Assembly: GCF_900143695.1 (NCBI RefSeq)
Contig: NZ_FRFE01000002.1
Location: forward strand, 124,001 to 188,000
Reading direction: 5' to 3'
Length of the DNA stretch: 64,000 nucleotides
From: Desulfopila aestuarii DSM 18488
Lineage (GTDB): Bacteria > Desulfobacterota > Desulfobulbia > Desulfobulbales > Desulfocapsaceae
Part shown: piece after piece, positions 1 through 8,744 of the stretch
Layout: every line of letters starts with the position of its first letter
How positions within the stretch are numbered: position 1 is the first letter of the stretch
Notes under the pieces: generated by a model
What the model saw: the letters and a program-made list of their open reading frames with translations, nothing else
What the model was told of the DNA's origin: nothing
The model's database searches: none
Translations under genes and position numbers: made by a program

Positions 1-432
1 TTCATATTTCGGAGGCTGAAGATCAAGAAATTTGTCGAGCTTTGAAGATGCTGTGATGCGATGTGTTTTATCGCTGAGAAAGACAAAGACAACATATGCG
101 TTGCCTTTCCTCATGCTGTTTTGCTGCTCACTTTTGGGGACAAACAGGTCATCCTCAAGTCCCCATCCCAGGAAGGCGCCTGCAGTTGAAGTAGACACGA
201 CCCGCAATGTTGCAAATTCACCCACCATGACCGTTGGTTTATGAATGGTTGCCAGCAGGCGTTGTTCTTTATCTACATAGACAAAAACATCAAGCTCATC
301 ACCTGCGTGGTACCTTTTGCCGGAAAGCTTGCTGGTAAGAAGAATATCTCCCGATTCTCCACCATCAAGGTGAATGCCTTGTTCCTGCGAACGTTTTATT
401 GAAAGCCTGTTGATTTTACCTATTTGTACCAT
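1..432 (-). CDS. CvfB/YitL-like S1 RNA-binding protein (partial, runs off left edge)
   Basis: The open frame starts with ATG at 432, after AGAGGGGAA, and continues without a stop to base 1, so only the first 144 codons are present. The product begins MVQIGKINRLSIKR and contains the segments DGGESGDILLTSKL and FLGWGLEDDLFVPKSEQ. These resemble the tandem S1-like OB folds of the CvfB/YitL family (Firmicute virulence regulator CvfB; widespread in proteobacteria). Family members bind RNA and are thought to act on translation or RNA processing in the cytoplasm. The C-terminal S1 and winged-helix parts would lie outside the window. The family call comes from remembered motif pattern, not from a search. 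Another S1-domain protein is the main alternative. Confidence 0.75.
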   Translation of the reverse strand, partial: MVQIGKINRLSIKRSQEQGIHLDGGESGDILLTSKLSGKRYHAGDELDVFVYVDKEQRLLATIHKPTVMVGEFATLRVVSTSTAGAFLGWGLEDDLFVPKSEQQNSMRKGNAYVVFVFLSDKTHRITASSKLDKFLDLQPPKYE

Positions 433-580
433 TTCCCCTCTGTTTACTGCGTATGTGCCACTGAGGCATGAATTATACCAACCTTGTAGTTCGGTCACGT
501 ATAATACCTCATTTCTTTCAGAAATAATAATCGCTCACTTCTCCTGGAAAGAATGTGAGACAGAACCGTTCCTACGGCTC

Positions 581-1036
581 TCAACGTCGTCTATTCAGCG
601 GCAGGTCGGCGGATTCGGATAATTCATTCATGTAGTCTGCAAACTCGTTTGCAGTTGTCTTCATATCGTTGAACGTTTTTGTTGCCCCGTTCAGATTTTC
701 CTCTTCCGCATTTCTGGTGAAGAGGATTGACGAGAGCTGGAGAGCACCCGAAAGAGTTTTGATCTTCTCCTGTGCGGCAAGCTCGACCTCATCTTGAATA
801 AGGGTCGGAATCTTCTCTGCGAGAGTGGTAATGAGCTTTCCGTCTTCTGCGGCTCTGTGCAGCTCTTTGCCTTCGTTGAGGACACGTTGAATTCTATTGA
901 TAGAGGAATCGACCTGGGTGAGAGCTGTGTTGACTTCAGTAACGGTCTTGTAGAGACCGTAAACAGCATATACAGCACAGCCATGCACAAACATAAGCCC
1001 TGCTATTAGAAGAATATATCGGGGAAGACGCTTCAT
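581..1036 (-). CDS. Small predicted lipoprotein or membrane-anchored helical protein
   Basis: A 151-residue product. The ATG at 1036 lies about 7 nt after AGGTG; a GTG three codons upstream is possible but lacks an SD of its own. Residues 5-20 are hydrophobic (YILLIAGLMFVHGC) and end at a Cys that could serve as a lipobox Cys (V-H-G-C), although His at -2 is unusual. A plain N-terminal membrane anchor is the alternative. The remainder is rich in Glu, Lys and Asn without Pro, which suggests long helices or a coiled coil. No enzymatic motif is visible. Its neighbours on the same strand (CvfB-like, TIR protein) are separated by more than 140 bases, so it is probably monocistronic. Family not recognised. 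Confidence 0.6.
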   Translation of the reverse strand: MKRLPRYILLIAGLMFVHGCAVYAVYGLYKTVTEVNTALTQVDSSINRIQRVLNEGKELHRAAEDGKLITTLAEKIPTLIQDEVELAAQEKIKTLSGALQLSSILFTRNAEEENLNGATKTFNDMKTTANEFADYMNELSESADLPLNRRR

Positions 1037-1383
1037 GGGTGACACCTAAAGGAGAGAAATTAACTGTCGCTGAGAGCAGCGCGAAATTGATTCGTATACT
1101 AGATGAAATATGCCGGGGAATCCAGCGAAGTGGTGCGCCGATAAGCCGCCCCATTCCATTAGCGAACCTCGGTGAGGGCGTTGATTGGATTTCTGGTAGC
1201 GAACCGAACAGGTCGCTTCCCGGGGATTTTTCTGGGACTTGAGGACGCCGTAATTACCTTACTGTTCGCACTTTCACAATGTATTTTTTTAAAAACGAAC
1301 AATAGGACGCGGACGTGAAACATGCTTCATGTTTTTCAATCCACAGAGTAGAAGAGCGGAAAACTTGTGGTTCGTACACTTTT
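1037..1383. other. Gene-free stretch
   Basis: About 350 bases between the lipoprotein gene and the end of the TIR gene. No convincing coding frame, tRNA or strong hairpin is visible. It must hold the promoter of the lipoprotein gene and any terminator of the TIR gene, but I see no clear -35/-10 pair. Confidence 0.4.
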
Positions 1384-2175
1384 TCACTGCGCCTGTTCAG
1401 GGGGCGTGGGCGGAGCAAGATCGCCTAAGTCCGAGTTTGCGAGTATCATCCAGGTTAAAGGGCCAGGAATGCCGTCAACCATGGCGACATGACATCGACG
1501 TGCCTGAAACTCTCGCACGGCATCACGGGTTTTCTTGCCAAAGACACCATCGATGGGCCCAGGGTCAAGGCCTACCCTGGTTAGCTCGGTCTGCAGAGCA
1601 GCAACCGCGGGACCTTCTGCACCTTGTCGCCAACCGCCGCGCACAGCGGAGAAAATGCGTTCAGCAATAGCGCGTTGCTCAGCGGTCAACGCATTGACGA
1701 TGTCCCGTTCAGAGACGAGGAATCCGGGAAGTTTCTGACAGAGCCGCAGGCCAGGCATTTTGCCGCCAACGACGTTTTCAAACTGAAGATCAGCTACACA
1801 GTCGATAATAGCATTTTGTTCAAGAAGGAGTGGAAGAATGAGGCGTCCTTGCTGCTTGGCTCGTTCGACTTCCCGGGAGATCCACGTTGACCTCTGTGCC
1901 GCTTGAGACATGATAACGAGGACAACGGTTGAGCTATCAAGCTGGTTCAGGATTTCCGTTTCCCATTTGGCGCCGTAATCGATGTCGTTGTCAAACCAGA
2001 CTTTCGCGCCATGACTTTCAAGCCATTCGGCGAGCTTTGTCACGTAACTGCGATCATCTCTGCTGTAGCTGACAAAAACTTGCCTTCCAGATTCTCCAGA
2101 AGTCGGTGGATGCAGTGACTGGTCGGATGCTTTCGCACTTGAATCTGGCGCGGAACGTTTGCTGTTCTTCGGCAT
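1384..2175 (-). CDS. TIR domain protein with C-terminal peptidoglycan-binding domain
   Basis: A 263-residue product. The ATG at 2175 follows GAGGAGATGAATT, a good SD. Residues about 31-150 are a bacterial TIR domain (TIR_2 type): VFVSYSRDD at 33-41, WFDNDI at 60-65, and STWISREVERA with Glu102 at the place of the catalytic Glu of NAD-cleaving TIR domains. Residues about 185-245 match the three-helix PG_binding_1 fold (GAEGPAVAALQTEL, then DGVFGKKTRDAVREFQ). No signal peptide or membrane segment is seen, so the peptidoglycan-binding-like domain would be cytoplasmic unless exported by another route. TIR proteins commonly act as NADases in anti-phage or toxin systems. No partner gene (Thoeris ThsA, SIR2, Argonaute) lies next to it. 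Domain calls are firm; the function is not known. Confidence 0.85.
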   Translation of the reverse strand: MPKNSKRSAPDSSAKASDQSLHPPTSGESGRQVFVSYSRDDRSYVTKLAEWLESHGAKVWFDNDIDYGAKWETEILNQLDSSTVVLVIMSQAAQRSTWISREVERAKQQGRLILPLLLEQNAIIDCVADLQFENVVGGKMPGLRLCQKLPGFLVSERDIVNALTAEQRAIAERIFSAVRGGWRQGAEGPAVAALQTELTRVGLDPGPIDGVFGKKTRDAVREFQARRCHVAMVDGIPGPLTWMILANSDLGDLAPPTPPEQAQ

Positions 2176-2435
2176 AATTCATCTCCTCAAATCTTGCAGT
2201 ACTCCTGAAATCACGGAGGCAGCTGAATTAACGTGTTGGTCGATATTATGCTCGTTGGCCTTCCTGACTCTTTTTCATGTGATCACAATATTCTTACATT
2301 CAATGCCGTTTGCGTTGCATTGGCATTTGATATCATATCGGAGAGCTATCGGGTAACATCATGCCTGCCGGACTACTTTTTTGGTGGCGCAGCGAAGCCT
2401 AAACAACGGGAAAAGGTTCCAAGTGAATCCATTCG

Positions 2436-3020
2436 TCAGGAGTCTTGTAGCCACCCTTGTTCCACAGCAGACTCCAGCTTTGCAATAAACCATGCGTAAA
2501 TCTCCGGGTTTTCATGCTCAATAAACTGGTGCATTTTCATCACCTGGCTCTTCTTGATTCCGTTATCCTTCCACGCTTGGCCTTTACTTGTCATGTTATG
2601 CAGAAAAGGAAGTAGACGATCAATGACTTTCAAGAGTTTCGCCTCTTTGCTCTCGCCATGATCTTGCTCTTCCCAAAGCTCAACGAGATTCTCGATCGAA
2701 TTCCCTGCATGTGAACCAAGCCTCTCAACACACTGATGCTCTGCAACGTGGGCGTCATTCCGCTGGTCACTGTAGAGAAAGGTGTCTCCGGCATCTATTT
2801 CGCCAAGATCATGAACCAAGGCCATCTTGAGGAGCTTCAATACATCAAAATCATCTTGCAGTAACTCTGCAAATGCCCAGCACGCCATGGCTAAATGCCA
2901 TGAATGCTCGGCTGAGTTTTCTAATCGAGCTCCCCCGTTGATGTAGGTCCGACGATTTATGCCCTTTAAGAGATCTAGTTCAAGCAGAAATTCGGATATA
3001 TGTGAAACTCGGTCTGACAA
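2436..3020 (-). CDS. HD-domain phosphohydrolase (YfbR/HDDC2-like)
   Basis: Probable 5'-nucleotidase-type HD protein of 194 residues. Metal-binding residues of the HD fold are visible: His39 in ENSAEHSWH, and His70-Asp71 in LVHDLGEIDAGD, with a later His/Asp in the YSDQRNDAHVAEHQ region. The family (HD_3; YfbR and human HDDC2) hydrolyses deoxynucleoside 5'-monophosphates. I favour a TTG start at 3020 because GGGAGG lies 5 nt before it. A GTG at 3062 would add 14 residues without a visible SD. The gene stands alone between the TIR protein and a tautomerase gene, with a 415-base gap before the TIR gene start at its 3' side. Substrate is unknown. Confidence 0.8.
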   Translation of the reverse strand: MSDRVSHISEFLLELDLLKGINRRTYINGGARLENSAEHSWHLAMACWAFAELLQDDFDVLKLLKMALVHDLGEIDAGDTFLYSDQRNDAHVAEHQCVERLGSHAGNSIENLVELWEEQDHGESKEAKLLKVIDRLLPFLHNMTSKGQAWKDNGIKKSQVMKMHQFIEHENPEIYAWFIAKLESAVEQGWLQDS

Positions 3021-3089
3021 ACCGGCCTCCCGACTCAGAGTCAACGTAGGTGTGCGACACACCCGTCCGTGTTGAATAGACGATAATTT

Positions 3090-3470
3090 TTAAATATCGG
3101 TTTTAAAACCAAGCTCAACTTCACTGGCTGGTTGGCCACCCCGAATCCCCCAGTTTTCCTTATCAATGTCCCGCAAAATTATCGTTACGTTTGAACTGAC
3201 AATACCTACGGAATTTGCAAGTACAACCAGGTCCTTATAGAGTTGCCTTTTTGTGGCTATTGTCCTTCCTGAAAACATGTCAATCTCAATGACTATGTAC
3301 TTTCCCGAGGTATTCGTCGGTTGATAGAACCCTTCTGACTTTTGCTCTAAAAGTACAAAGCGGTCATAATCTGGTATCTTCAGTACCCTCATCATGGTTT
3401 CATGAAATGTATCAATAAAACGTGATTCATTTTCAAGGATAAAATTGGTTGTGATTCGAGAGAAAGGCAT
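3090..3470 (-). CDS. Tautomerase-superfamily protein (MSAD/cis-CaaD-like)
   Basis: A 126-residue protein starting MPFSRITT, so that Met removal would expose the catalytic Pro1 of the tautomerase superfamily. The length and the two-repeat layout fit the fused (tautomerase_2-like) type: the second half has FSGRTIATKRQLYKDL and ILRDIDKENWGIRGGQPASE, the usual C-terminal GNWGIRGG-type signature. Such proteins tautomerise keto/enol acids or act as dehalogenases or decarboxylases. No SD is evident before the ATG. A second, shorter tautomerase is encoded at 8321-8542. The substrate cannot be predicted from the sequence. Confidence 0.8.
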   Translation of the reverse strand: MPFSRITTNFILENESRFIDTFHETMMRVLKIPDYDRFVLLEQKSEGFYQPTNTSGKYIVIEIDMFSGRTIATKRQLYKDLVVLANSVGIVSSNVTIILRDIDKENWGIRGGQPASEVELGFKTDI

Positions 3471-3621
3471 GTGATATTGTTCTCATAGTTGAAGGAGATG
3501 CACTACCAGCGGAAACAGTGTGATATCGGATGGGCCCGTGCTGCCTCCCTTCTGGTAAATGCATTTTTTTGGAGCTTCTTCCCACCTGCATCCCATTAGT
3601 TGAAAATCCTCAAAAATCATT

Positions 3622-4548
3622 TTACTTCGTTGGCTTGGGCAGCAGCGAATCAATTGAACTCTCTAATGCTTGATTGAACTCATCTGGCCTATCCATCATT
3701 AAGAAATGGTCCGCCCCCTTTATGATTATGGCATCATAGGAAACCATATGGCGTCGATTGGCTTCATAATCAATGGGCCATAAGTCACCGTTGACGGTCC
3801 GAACTGGGATATGGATTTCATCAAAAAGCTCGGCAAGTTGACCCGAAACATACAGTGACATCATCTCTTCCATCGCACTTAATGCTATGGAAGGCTGGGC
3901 TGCTGACATATCTGCAAGAATCCACTCCCGAAGTTGTGAATCAGTGCTTGGTAAAATCATTTCCTGCACGAAAGCACGGCTTGCCGTTTGAAATTCTTTT
4001 TTCATGGGAGCTATCATTTGCTCAAGCTCTTCCTTGGTCAGTGGATATTCGACATTTTCAAGCTTATCCACGCCTATTAACCCCTTAACGCGATCAGGCA
4101 TTAGTCGAGCTGCTTCAGCAATGACAACGCCACCCATAGAATGCCCAATCAGAATGACACTCCGGCTACCGGTAGCTTCTGTAACAGCCTGCACATCCTC
4201 CCCAAAAGACCTCATTGAATACTGTGAGCGTGTTGAACCGGAGTGCCCGTGGCCAGCAAGGTCAAGCAGGACAACGCGATGAGTCTTTGAAAAATATGGT
4301 AACTGTTCACGCCAGTATCGCGCATCGCAGCTCCAACCATGCACGAATACAAGTGTTGGTTCTCCTGCTCCGTAAATTTCATAAGAAATTGGTGTGCCAT
4401 CTTGAGAGGAAACGATCTTCGGCCATTCCGTTTTGGCGTCAACCAGCCCAACAGCAAAAAACAGGATTGCAAAGAGGATGGTCAAACTTGAAATTGCTCT
4501 TGTAATCGACCTGATGTCTTGATGTTTTGTGATCTTTTCTGTTTGCAT
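3622..4548 (-). CDS. Exported or membrane-anchored alpha/beta hydrolase
   Basis: A 308-residue alpha/beta-hydrolase fold protein. Residues about 20-38 form one hydrophobic segment (SSLTILFAILFFAVGLVDA), a signal peptide or anchor, so it probably acts in the periplasm. The oxyanion-loop motif FVHGWS, the nucleophile elbow GHSMGG (Ser137) and the C-terminal His281 in GADHFLMM are all present, giving a complete catalytic dyad; the acid is probably in the NGDLWPID segment. Family members are esterases, lactonases and similar hydrolases, and the substrate is open. ATG at 4548 was chosen; an in-frame GTG four codons upstream is possible. The neighbours are unrelated. Confidence 0.85.
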   Translation of the reverse strand: MQTEKITKHQDIRSITRAISSLTILFAILFFAVGLVDAKTEWPKIVSSQDGTPISYEIYGAGEPTLVFVHGWSCDARYWREQLPYFSKTHRVVLLDLAGHGHSGSTRSQYSMRSFGEDVQAVTEATGSRSVILIGHSMGGVVIAEAARLMPDRVKGLIGVDKLENVEYPLTKEELEQMIAPMKKEFQTASRAFVQEMILPSTDSQLREWILADMSAAQPSIALSAMEEMMSLYVSGQLAELFDEIHIPVRTVNGDLWPIDYEANRRHMVSYDAIIIKGADHFLMMDRPDEFNQALESSIDSLLPKPTK

Positions 4549-4663
4549 TGAATATTCCACTTCTATTTACCTAATACTCCGAACATCGAAGTCCTCGGCA
4601 TCATATTGTATACGTATTCCGGTGGAATGATGTGTTTTAGGTGCTAGTAATTTTTTCTCATAT

Positions 4664-5284
4664 TCAGTTCCCACGACGAGCGAGAGCTAAACCTACCCCC
4701 GATAGTATCATTAGTCCTCCAGTTGTCCTAAAAACAGTTTTAAATGCTTTCTGACTCTGGACAAACCCACTCATTTTCCCTGCAGCCAGGGCCCAAACGG
4801 ATGTTACAGCAAAAGTGATGACCAAAAATGTTGGAAGAATGATGGCAAACTGTAATCCAACCGGACGGGCCACATCAATAAATTGAGGAAGAAAGGCGGC
4901 AATAAATATCAAACTCTTTGGATTAGGAATCGTAACAACAACCCCTTGCACAAATAAATGTGATTTGGTGACTGTCGTAGTCTCAAAACGTAGAGGTTCA
5001 CTTGCGCCTCGCCACTGTTTTATCCCCAGGTATACAAGATATGCGGCGCCGCACCAGCGAAGCCATTCAAATACTACAGCGACACCATTCAATAGTGAGG
5101 CTAGGCCTAATGCAGCAACAAAAAGTTGCACGGCGATTCCGACGGTAGCACCAGCAACAGTTGCCAGAGCACGATGCGAACCAAATGAGATGCTATGGGC
5201 AACTGTCAAAAGTACACTCGGGCCTGGTAAGGCGATCATGATTGCGGTGGCGATGACAAATGCGGCATACACTTGTATTTCCAT
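4664..5284 (-). CDS. LysE/RhtB-family exporter
   Basis: A 206-residue integral membrane protein with about six hydrophobic segments. The N-terminal part IALPGPSVLLTVAHSISFG carries the family's conserved PGP motif near residue 20, and the segment after residue 40 (ATVAGATVGI) is also typical. LysE/RhtB proteins export amino acids and related compounds from the cytoplasm. The length matches the family norm of 200-210. The ATG at 5284 follows AAGGAGAAGGTT. It is not obviously in an operon, since 115 bases separate it from the hydrolase gene downstream. Confidence 0.88.
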   Translation of the reverse strand: MEIQVYAAFVIATAIMIALPGPSVLLTVAHSISFGSHRALATVAGATVGIAVQLFVAALGLASLLNGVAVVFEWLRWCGAAYLVYLGIKQWRGASEPLRFETTTVTKSHLFVQGVVVTIPNPKSLIFIAAFLPQFIDVARPVGLQFAIILPTFLVITFAVTSVWALAAGKMSGFVQSQKAFKTVFRTTGGLMILSGVGLALARRGN

Positions 5285-5661
5285 AACCTTCTCCTTTTGT
5301 ATTATAATCCTCTTTTTTTTTCACACGGTGCTACTTTGAGATAGGAATACAATACTGGTAAGGAAAAATTATTGTACAAAATTGACTTAAACCTCCTGAG
5401 GATTGCTTCTTCGATTCGATCTCCCTGGCAAATGGAAGGATTATTTATTCATCCATTAAATTCTTTCCTTATTGAAATTAGATCTGTCCCATTTTTCCAT
5501 GAAATTACTCTTGTAATCAGCCTGATGTATTGGTGTTTTTTTGATGCATTCAGTTTCTTATGTGTAATCCATTACTTTTACCTTTTACGCAGAACGCAAA
5601 TATTAGGGCCGCACGCATTTTTTTTCGCCATTGCAACGACTTGTTATGACAATTTTCATTT
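5285..5661. other. AT-rich gene-free stretch
   Basis: About 375 AT-rich bases between two minus-strand genes. A plus-strand open frame through it (5372-5761) is hydrophobic only because of base composition, and it overlaps the end of the MBL gene, so I do not call it. I see no tRNA or strong terminator. Confidence 0.4.
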
Positions 5662-6411
5662 TCATGCTGTTGGAGCTTTATTGTATCTTATTGCGGTCTC
5701 AATGATTGATTTCATTTTATCTATTTCATTTCTTATATTATCGATACCAACTATACTATAGCCATGCCCTGGTATTATTATTTCTGGGGATAATACAAAA
5801 ATATCGTTCAAAGCCTTAAGCCAACTTTTCCACAATGTTTTATTGCTATTCTCCAAATTTGGCAAATATCCTGTCACCATAGTGTCGCCACAAAAAAGCA
5901 CCCTCTCTTCAGGTTCAAACAAGGTTATATTAAATGGAGTATGGCCCGGCATTTCGTGAATTGAGATTATCAAACCTCCTATATCGATAGTCTTGATCCC
6001 AGTTAACGACCTGTTTGGATTCACGAGTTTTGTTTTGTAAAAAAAGATATTTGATTCGTTATTTTTCCTTCGAACTTCGTTTGGAATCGTATTGTTGAAT
6101 TCAACAATATTTTGTTGGAAATCAGCCTCACTTCTATATATTTGAGGGTGAGCGAATATCTCAACACCTTTCTCGTAAAAGAAACAATTACCTCCAATAT
6201 GATCAAAATGTGGCTCTGTATTAATGACGACTAGTTTATTTTGTGGTGCAGCGCAGAGTGCATATCCATAAATCGTTTGTGCTGATAAATAATTCGAGCC
6301 AGTATCAACAATTAATGTGGTATGCTCTCCTACGATAAAGCCTGAATTTACTGCCCATGGAGGTTCAACAGATAGCCCGGATACTATGTAGCAATTATTT
6401 GATATTTTCAT
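5662..6411 (-). CDS. Metallo-beta-lactamase-fold hydrolase with ExHxDH first motif
   Basis: A 249-residue MBL-fold protein. The metal motif reads NTEPHFDHIGGN, so the first His of the usual HxHxDH is Glu. The remaining ligands are present: His in MPGHTPFN, Asp in FCGDTMVTG and His in IIPGHGYS. The central part GHTPFNITLF and the C-terminal GHG motif are characteristic of glyoxalase-II-like MBL proteins. A Glu in the first position changes one metal site, so zinc and iron variants, or a single-metal enzyme, are possible. The gene is noticeably more AT-rich than its surroundings (KNNESNIFFYKTK, NLENSNKTLWKS), which may point to acquisition from elsewhere. Confidence 0.8.
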   Translation of the reverse strand: MKISNNCYIVSGLSVEPPWAVNSGFIVGEHTTLIVDTGSNYLSAQTIYGYALCAAPQNKLVVINTEPHFDHIGGNCFFYEKGVEIFAHPQIYRSEADFQQNIVEFNNTIPNEVRRKNNESNIFFYKTKLVNPNRSLTGIKTIDIGGLIISIHEMPGHTPFNITLFEPEERVLFCGDTMVTGYLPNLENSNKTLWKSWLKALNDIFVLSPEIIIPGHGYSIVGIDNIRNEIDKMKSIIETAIRYNKAPTA

Positions 6412-6697
6412 TAGTCACAACCAATAATTATATGAAAAAAAACCCCATATATTTGCAAATTCCACACAATAATTACTCATTTCCTCAATACATTTCCGAA
6501 TCACCCAACCCTTCCACCAATCGATAGCATATCCGAATAGTTACAAACTATTACTGTACAATTCGAAGTTTGTCTAGGCCAGAATTTCCATTCATATACA
6601 TAGTTATTATTTTCTTGATCTGCTGTTCAACCGTCAGTATGCTTTTCCACGTTAGTGATAATGACACACTCGTCAGTTACAACCAGTTCCCAAAAGG

Positions 6698-7264
6698 ATG
6701 CACGCTTTGGCATATATTCGATCTAAAGGGACGCTAACCAAGTGGTTCGACAACAAAGGTTTCGGCTTCATTACACCAGAGAAAGGTGTAGATGATATTC
6801 TCCTTCATATTTCTGCACTTGGTGAAAATATTTCGAGAAGACCCCAAGTCGGCGATAGGCTCTTTTACTACATCCAAAAAGATGAGGAGGGAAATATCAA
6901 GGCGTATGACGCAGTGATTGAAGGCTTGGCATCATCCGAATGGGAGGAAGTCTCCGAGAAGAAATCGCACGCACATCGGTCATCACCAACAGCTACAACT
7001 GTTATTATCGTGCTTATCATTCTGACAATCGCTGTCTGGGCAACAGTCTATATACGACATTCCTCCGGCAGGGGATTCTTGCTAGTGCAGAGTTTTTCTC
7101 ACAATACCGTGCAAGCTTCTGCTCGATACGGCTGTACAGGAAAAACCCATTGCAGCCAGATGAGATCCTGCGAAGAGGCCAAGTTCTATCTGAGAAACTG
7201 TCCCGGCACCATGATGGATGGTGATGGAGATGGCATCCCGTGCGAAAGGCAGCTTTGCAATTGA
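6698..7264 (+). CDS. Cold-shock domain - transmembrane - Excalibur domain protein
   Basis: A 188-residue protein in three parts. Residues about 8-75 are a cold-shock OB fold with the RNP-like segments KWFDNKGFGFITPEKG and DDILLHISAL. Residues about 98-120 are a single membrane segment (TATTVIIVLIILTIAVWATV). Residues about 140-188 are Cys-rich and end DGDGDGIPCERQLC, the hallmark of the Excalibur calcium-binding-like domain (also HCSQMRSCEEAKFYLRNCPG). The topology would keep the nucleic-acid-binding domain in the cytoplasm and put the Excalibur domain outside. CSD proteins with a membrane segment are known (often with DUF1294); the exact role is unknown. Two further CSD genes follow within 3.2 kb. 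Confidence 0.85.
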   Translation: MHALAYIRSKGTLTKWFDNKGFGFITPEKGVDDILLHISALGENISRRPQVGDRLFYYIQKDEEGNIKAYDAVIEGLASSEWEEVSEKKSHAHRSSPTATTVIIVLIILTIAVWATVYIRHSSGRGFLLVQSFSHNTVQASARYGCTGKTHCSQMRSCEEAKFYLRNCPGTMMDGDGDGIPCERQLCN

Positions 7265-7349
7265 GCAATTGTCACATGTACTTCAGAGCAGAAAAACGAC
7301 GGTTCATAATCGCACTCAATAAGGACGGCCAAAAGTCAGTTACAAGACT

Positions 7350-7511
7350 ATGAAGAAACTCATTCTTTTCATCATGATTTCCCTCTTTGGCTCGATTGGC
7401 TGGTGGCTGGGTGCCTTCGTTGGCATCATGACAGCCTACTTCGTGAGCGTTGCTGGGAGCCTGGTCGGTGTGTATGTGGGAGTGAAAATCAACCAAGCGT
7501 ATTTGGATTAA
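7350..7511 (+). CDS. Small two-helix membrane protein (53 aa)
   Basis: A 53-codon frame from ATG 7350 to TAA 7511, MKKLILFIMISLFGSIGWWLG at the N terminus. It is almost wholly hydrophobic with Gly-zipper-like spacing (two membrane segments, about 3-25 and 27-46), and ends KINQAYLD. Its composition and a Lys-Lys start favour a real small membrane protein over a chance frame. No clear SD is visible. It lies between the CSD/Excalibur gene and a hypothetical gene on the same strand, the latter starting only 5 bases after it. Function unknown. Confidence 0.6.
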   Translation: MKKLILFIMISLFGSIGWWLGAFVGIMTAYFVSVAGSLVGVYVGVKINQAYLD

Positions 7512-7516
7512 CCATA

Positions 7517-7777
7517 ATGACAAACACCATTCCCCCTGCGCAGTTCGGCCTGCCGTCACGTACTGTCCTTGAGCAAATCGATGAGAGTTGTGTCGCCATT
7601 GTCGTCAACCGGAAAAGCCGGATCATAATGGCCGATGGTCGGAACATCCTTGCAAAGGCGTCTACTATTCACACGGCAAGTCCTGATGTGAATGTTGTTC
7701 TCAAAACGACGGCTCCCGTGTGCAGCAAAACCAGACGTTTCCTTGAGGAATCAGGTATTCGGGTAATCAGCGGATAA
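7517..7777 (+). CDS. Hypothetical protein (86 aa)
   Basis: An 86-residue frame starting MTNTIPPAQFGLPSRTVLEQ, with ATG at 7517 five bases after the stop of the small membrane protein. It contains DESCVAIVVNRKSRIIMADG and later VLKTTAPVCSKTRRFLEESG, resembling a small alpha/beta protein. No SD is visible, but the codon use is ordinary and the sequence is not low-complexity. I do not recognise the family. Close spacing suggests translation with its upstream neighbour. Confidence 0.5.
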   Translation: MTNTIPPAQFGLPSRTVLEQIDESCVAIVVNRKSRIIMADGRNILAKASTIHTASPDVNVVLKTTAPVCSKTRRFLEESGIRVISG

Positions 7778-8320
7778 AAGTAGAATCACAGTGACCGCGT
7801 TGTGAGTTCTAATTACCAGAGATTATCCTTTCCAGATGGCTCCATGAGGTCCCTCTCCCGCTAGATTTCTTTTTGGGTTCACATCAGAAGAAATGCGGCG
7901 ACTTGATTTACCACCCACGGATCATTAGATTGTCAGGGTGACACACAGGAGTGTGTCTTGTGAGATGCCACAAGTACTTCCTACTGCAATGTCGGGCGAC
8001 TTTGGCTTGGGAATTCTCAAGGCTCCACATCAATTTCATCAAACTGGCGCCAATCGCGGTGCCTGTTACTCCAAGCATTTGCTCAGAGTATAAAGCCATT
8101 GTCTTCTGAGCCTTTTGCAAAATGGTCTTTTCGCCCAAACTCAGCGTTATGCTAAAAAATTTCATCCTCGGAATATTATGCATATGCCTGTGGTAAAATT
8201 TTTCGCATGCCTCGATTTTGAACAAAAATCCTCATTTGGCAAAAGGCTCTTCTGTTTACGCGTCCTCGACATCACTTTCTCGGACAAAATCTTTTTTTTC
8301 AGCATCAAAGGTGCAATCTT
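7778..8320. other. Gene-free stretch before the tautomerase gene
   Basis: About 540 bases. A minus-strand open frame (7908-8225) encodes a Lys/His-rich sequence without recognisable motif or SD and I do not call it. No hairpin with a T tract or tRNA-like fold was seen. Confidence 0.35.
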
Positions 8321-8542
8321 ATGCCACTTATCAACGTGAAAGTCATCGAAGGTGTATTCTCAGAGTCCCAGAAGAAGGAAATAGTGCAAAAACTCACCGA
8401 TGCAATGGTCTCTATCGAAGGTGAAAATATGCGGCCTGTCACATGGGTCGTGATTGACGAGGTGAAAAATGGCAACTGGGGCATAGGTGGAAATCCACTC
8501 ACCACCGAGGCGGTAAAAGCGCTGGCCGCAGGGAAAAGCTAA
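8321..8542 (+). CDS. 4-oxalocrotonate tautomerase-family protein
   Basis: A 73-residue protein starting MPLINVKVIEGVFSESQKKE: the Pro after Met would become the catalytic N-terminal Pro1. The rest fits the short 4-OT family (about 62-75 residues), including the C-terminal NWGIGGNPLT that forms part of the active-site pocket. 4-OT enzymes isomerise 2-hydroxymuconate to 2-oxo-hexenedioate and are found in meta-cleavage pathways, but many homologues have other roles. AAGGTG lies about 8 nt before the ATG. No catabolic partner is adjacent, and the catabolic region of this window is 30 kb away. Confidence 0.85.
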   Translation: MPLINVKVIEGVFSESQKKEIVQKLTDAMVSIEGENMRPVTWVVIDEVKNGNWGIGGNPLTTEAVKALAAGKS

Positions 8543-8744
8543 AAAAACTTGCGAAAAGGGTCGCCCCTGACACAATACCTAACAATTTAAAGATCTTCCA
8601 TTGTGGTAGATCACTCTACACCCTATCGTTTAAGTGGTTTCAACACTGCCGATCTCCTCCGTTTCAAATAAAATAGGGAGTCTTTTTGAAATAATGACGT
8701 ATTATATATCCATGTAGCACCAATAAAATTCTGGAGGAAAACGC

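Noticed and set aside
5372-5761. Plus-strand hydrophobic open frame
   Set aside because: AT-rich composition explains the hydrophobicity; it overlaps the MBL gene end and has no SD.
7908-8225. Minus-strand 105-codon open frame
   Set aside because: No SD, no recognisable family, and unusual composition; kept only as a note.
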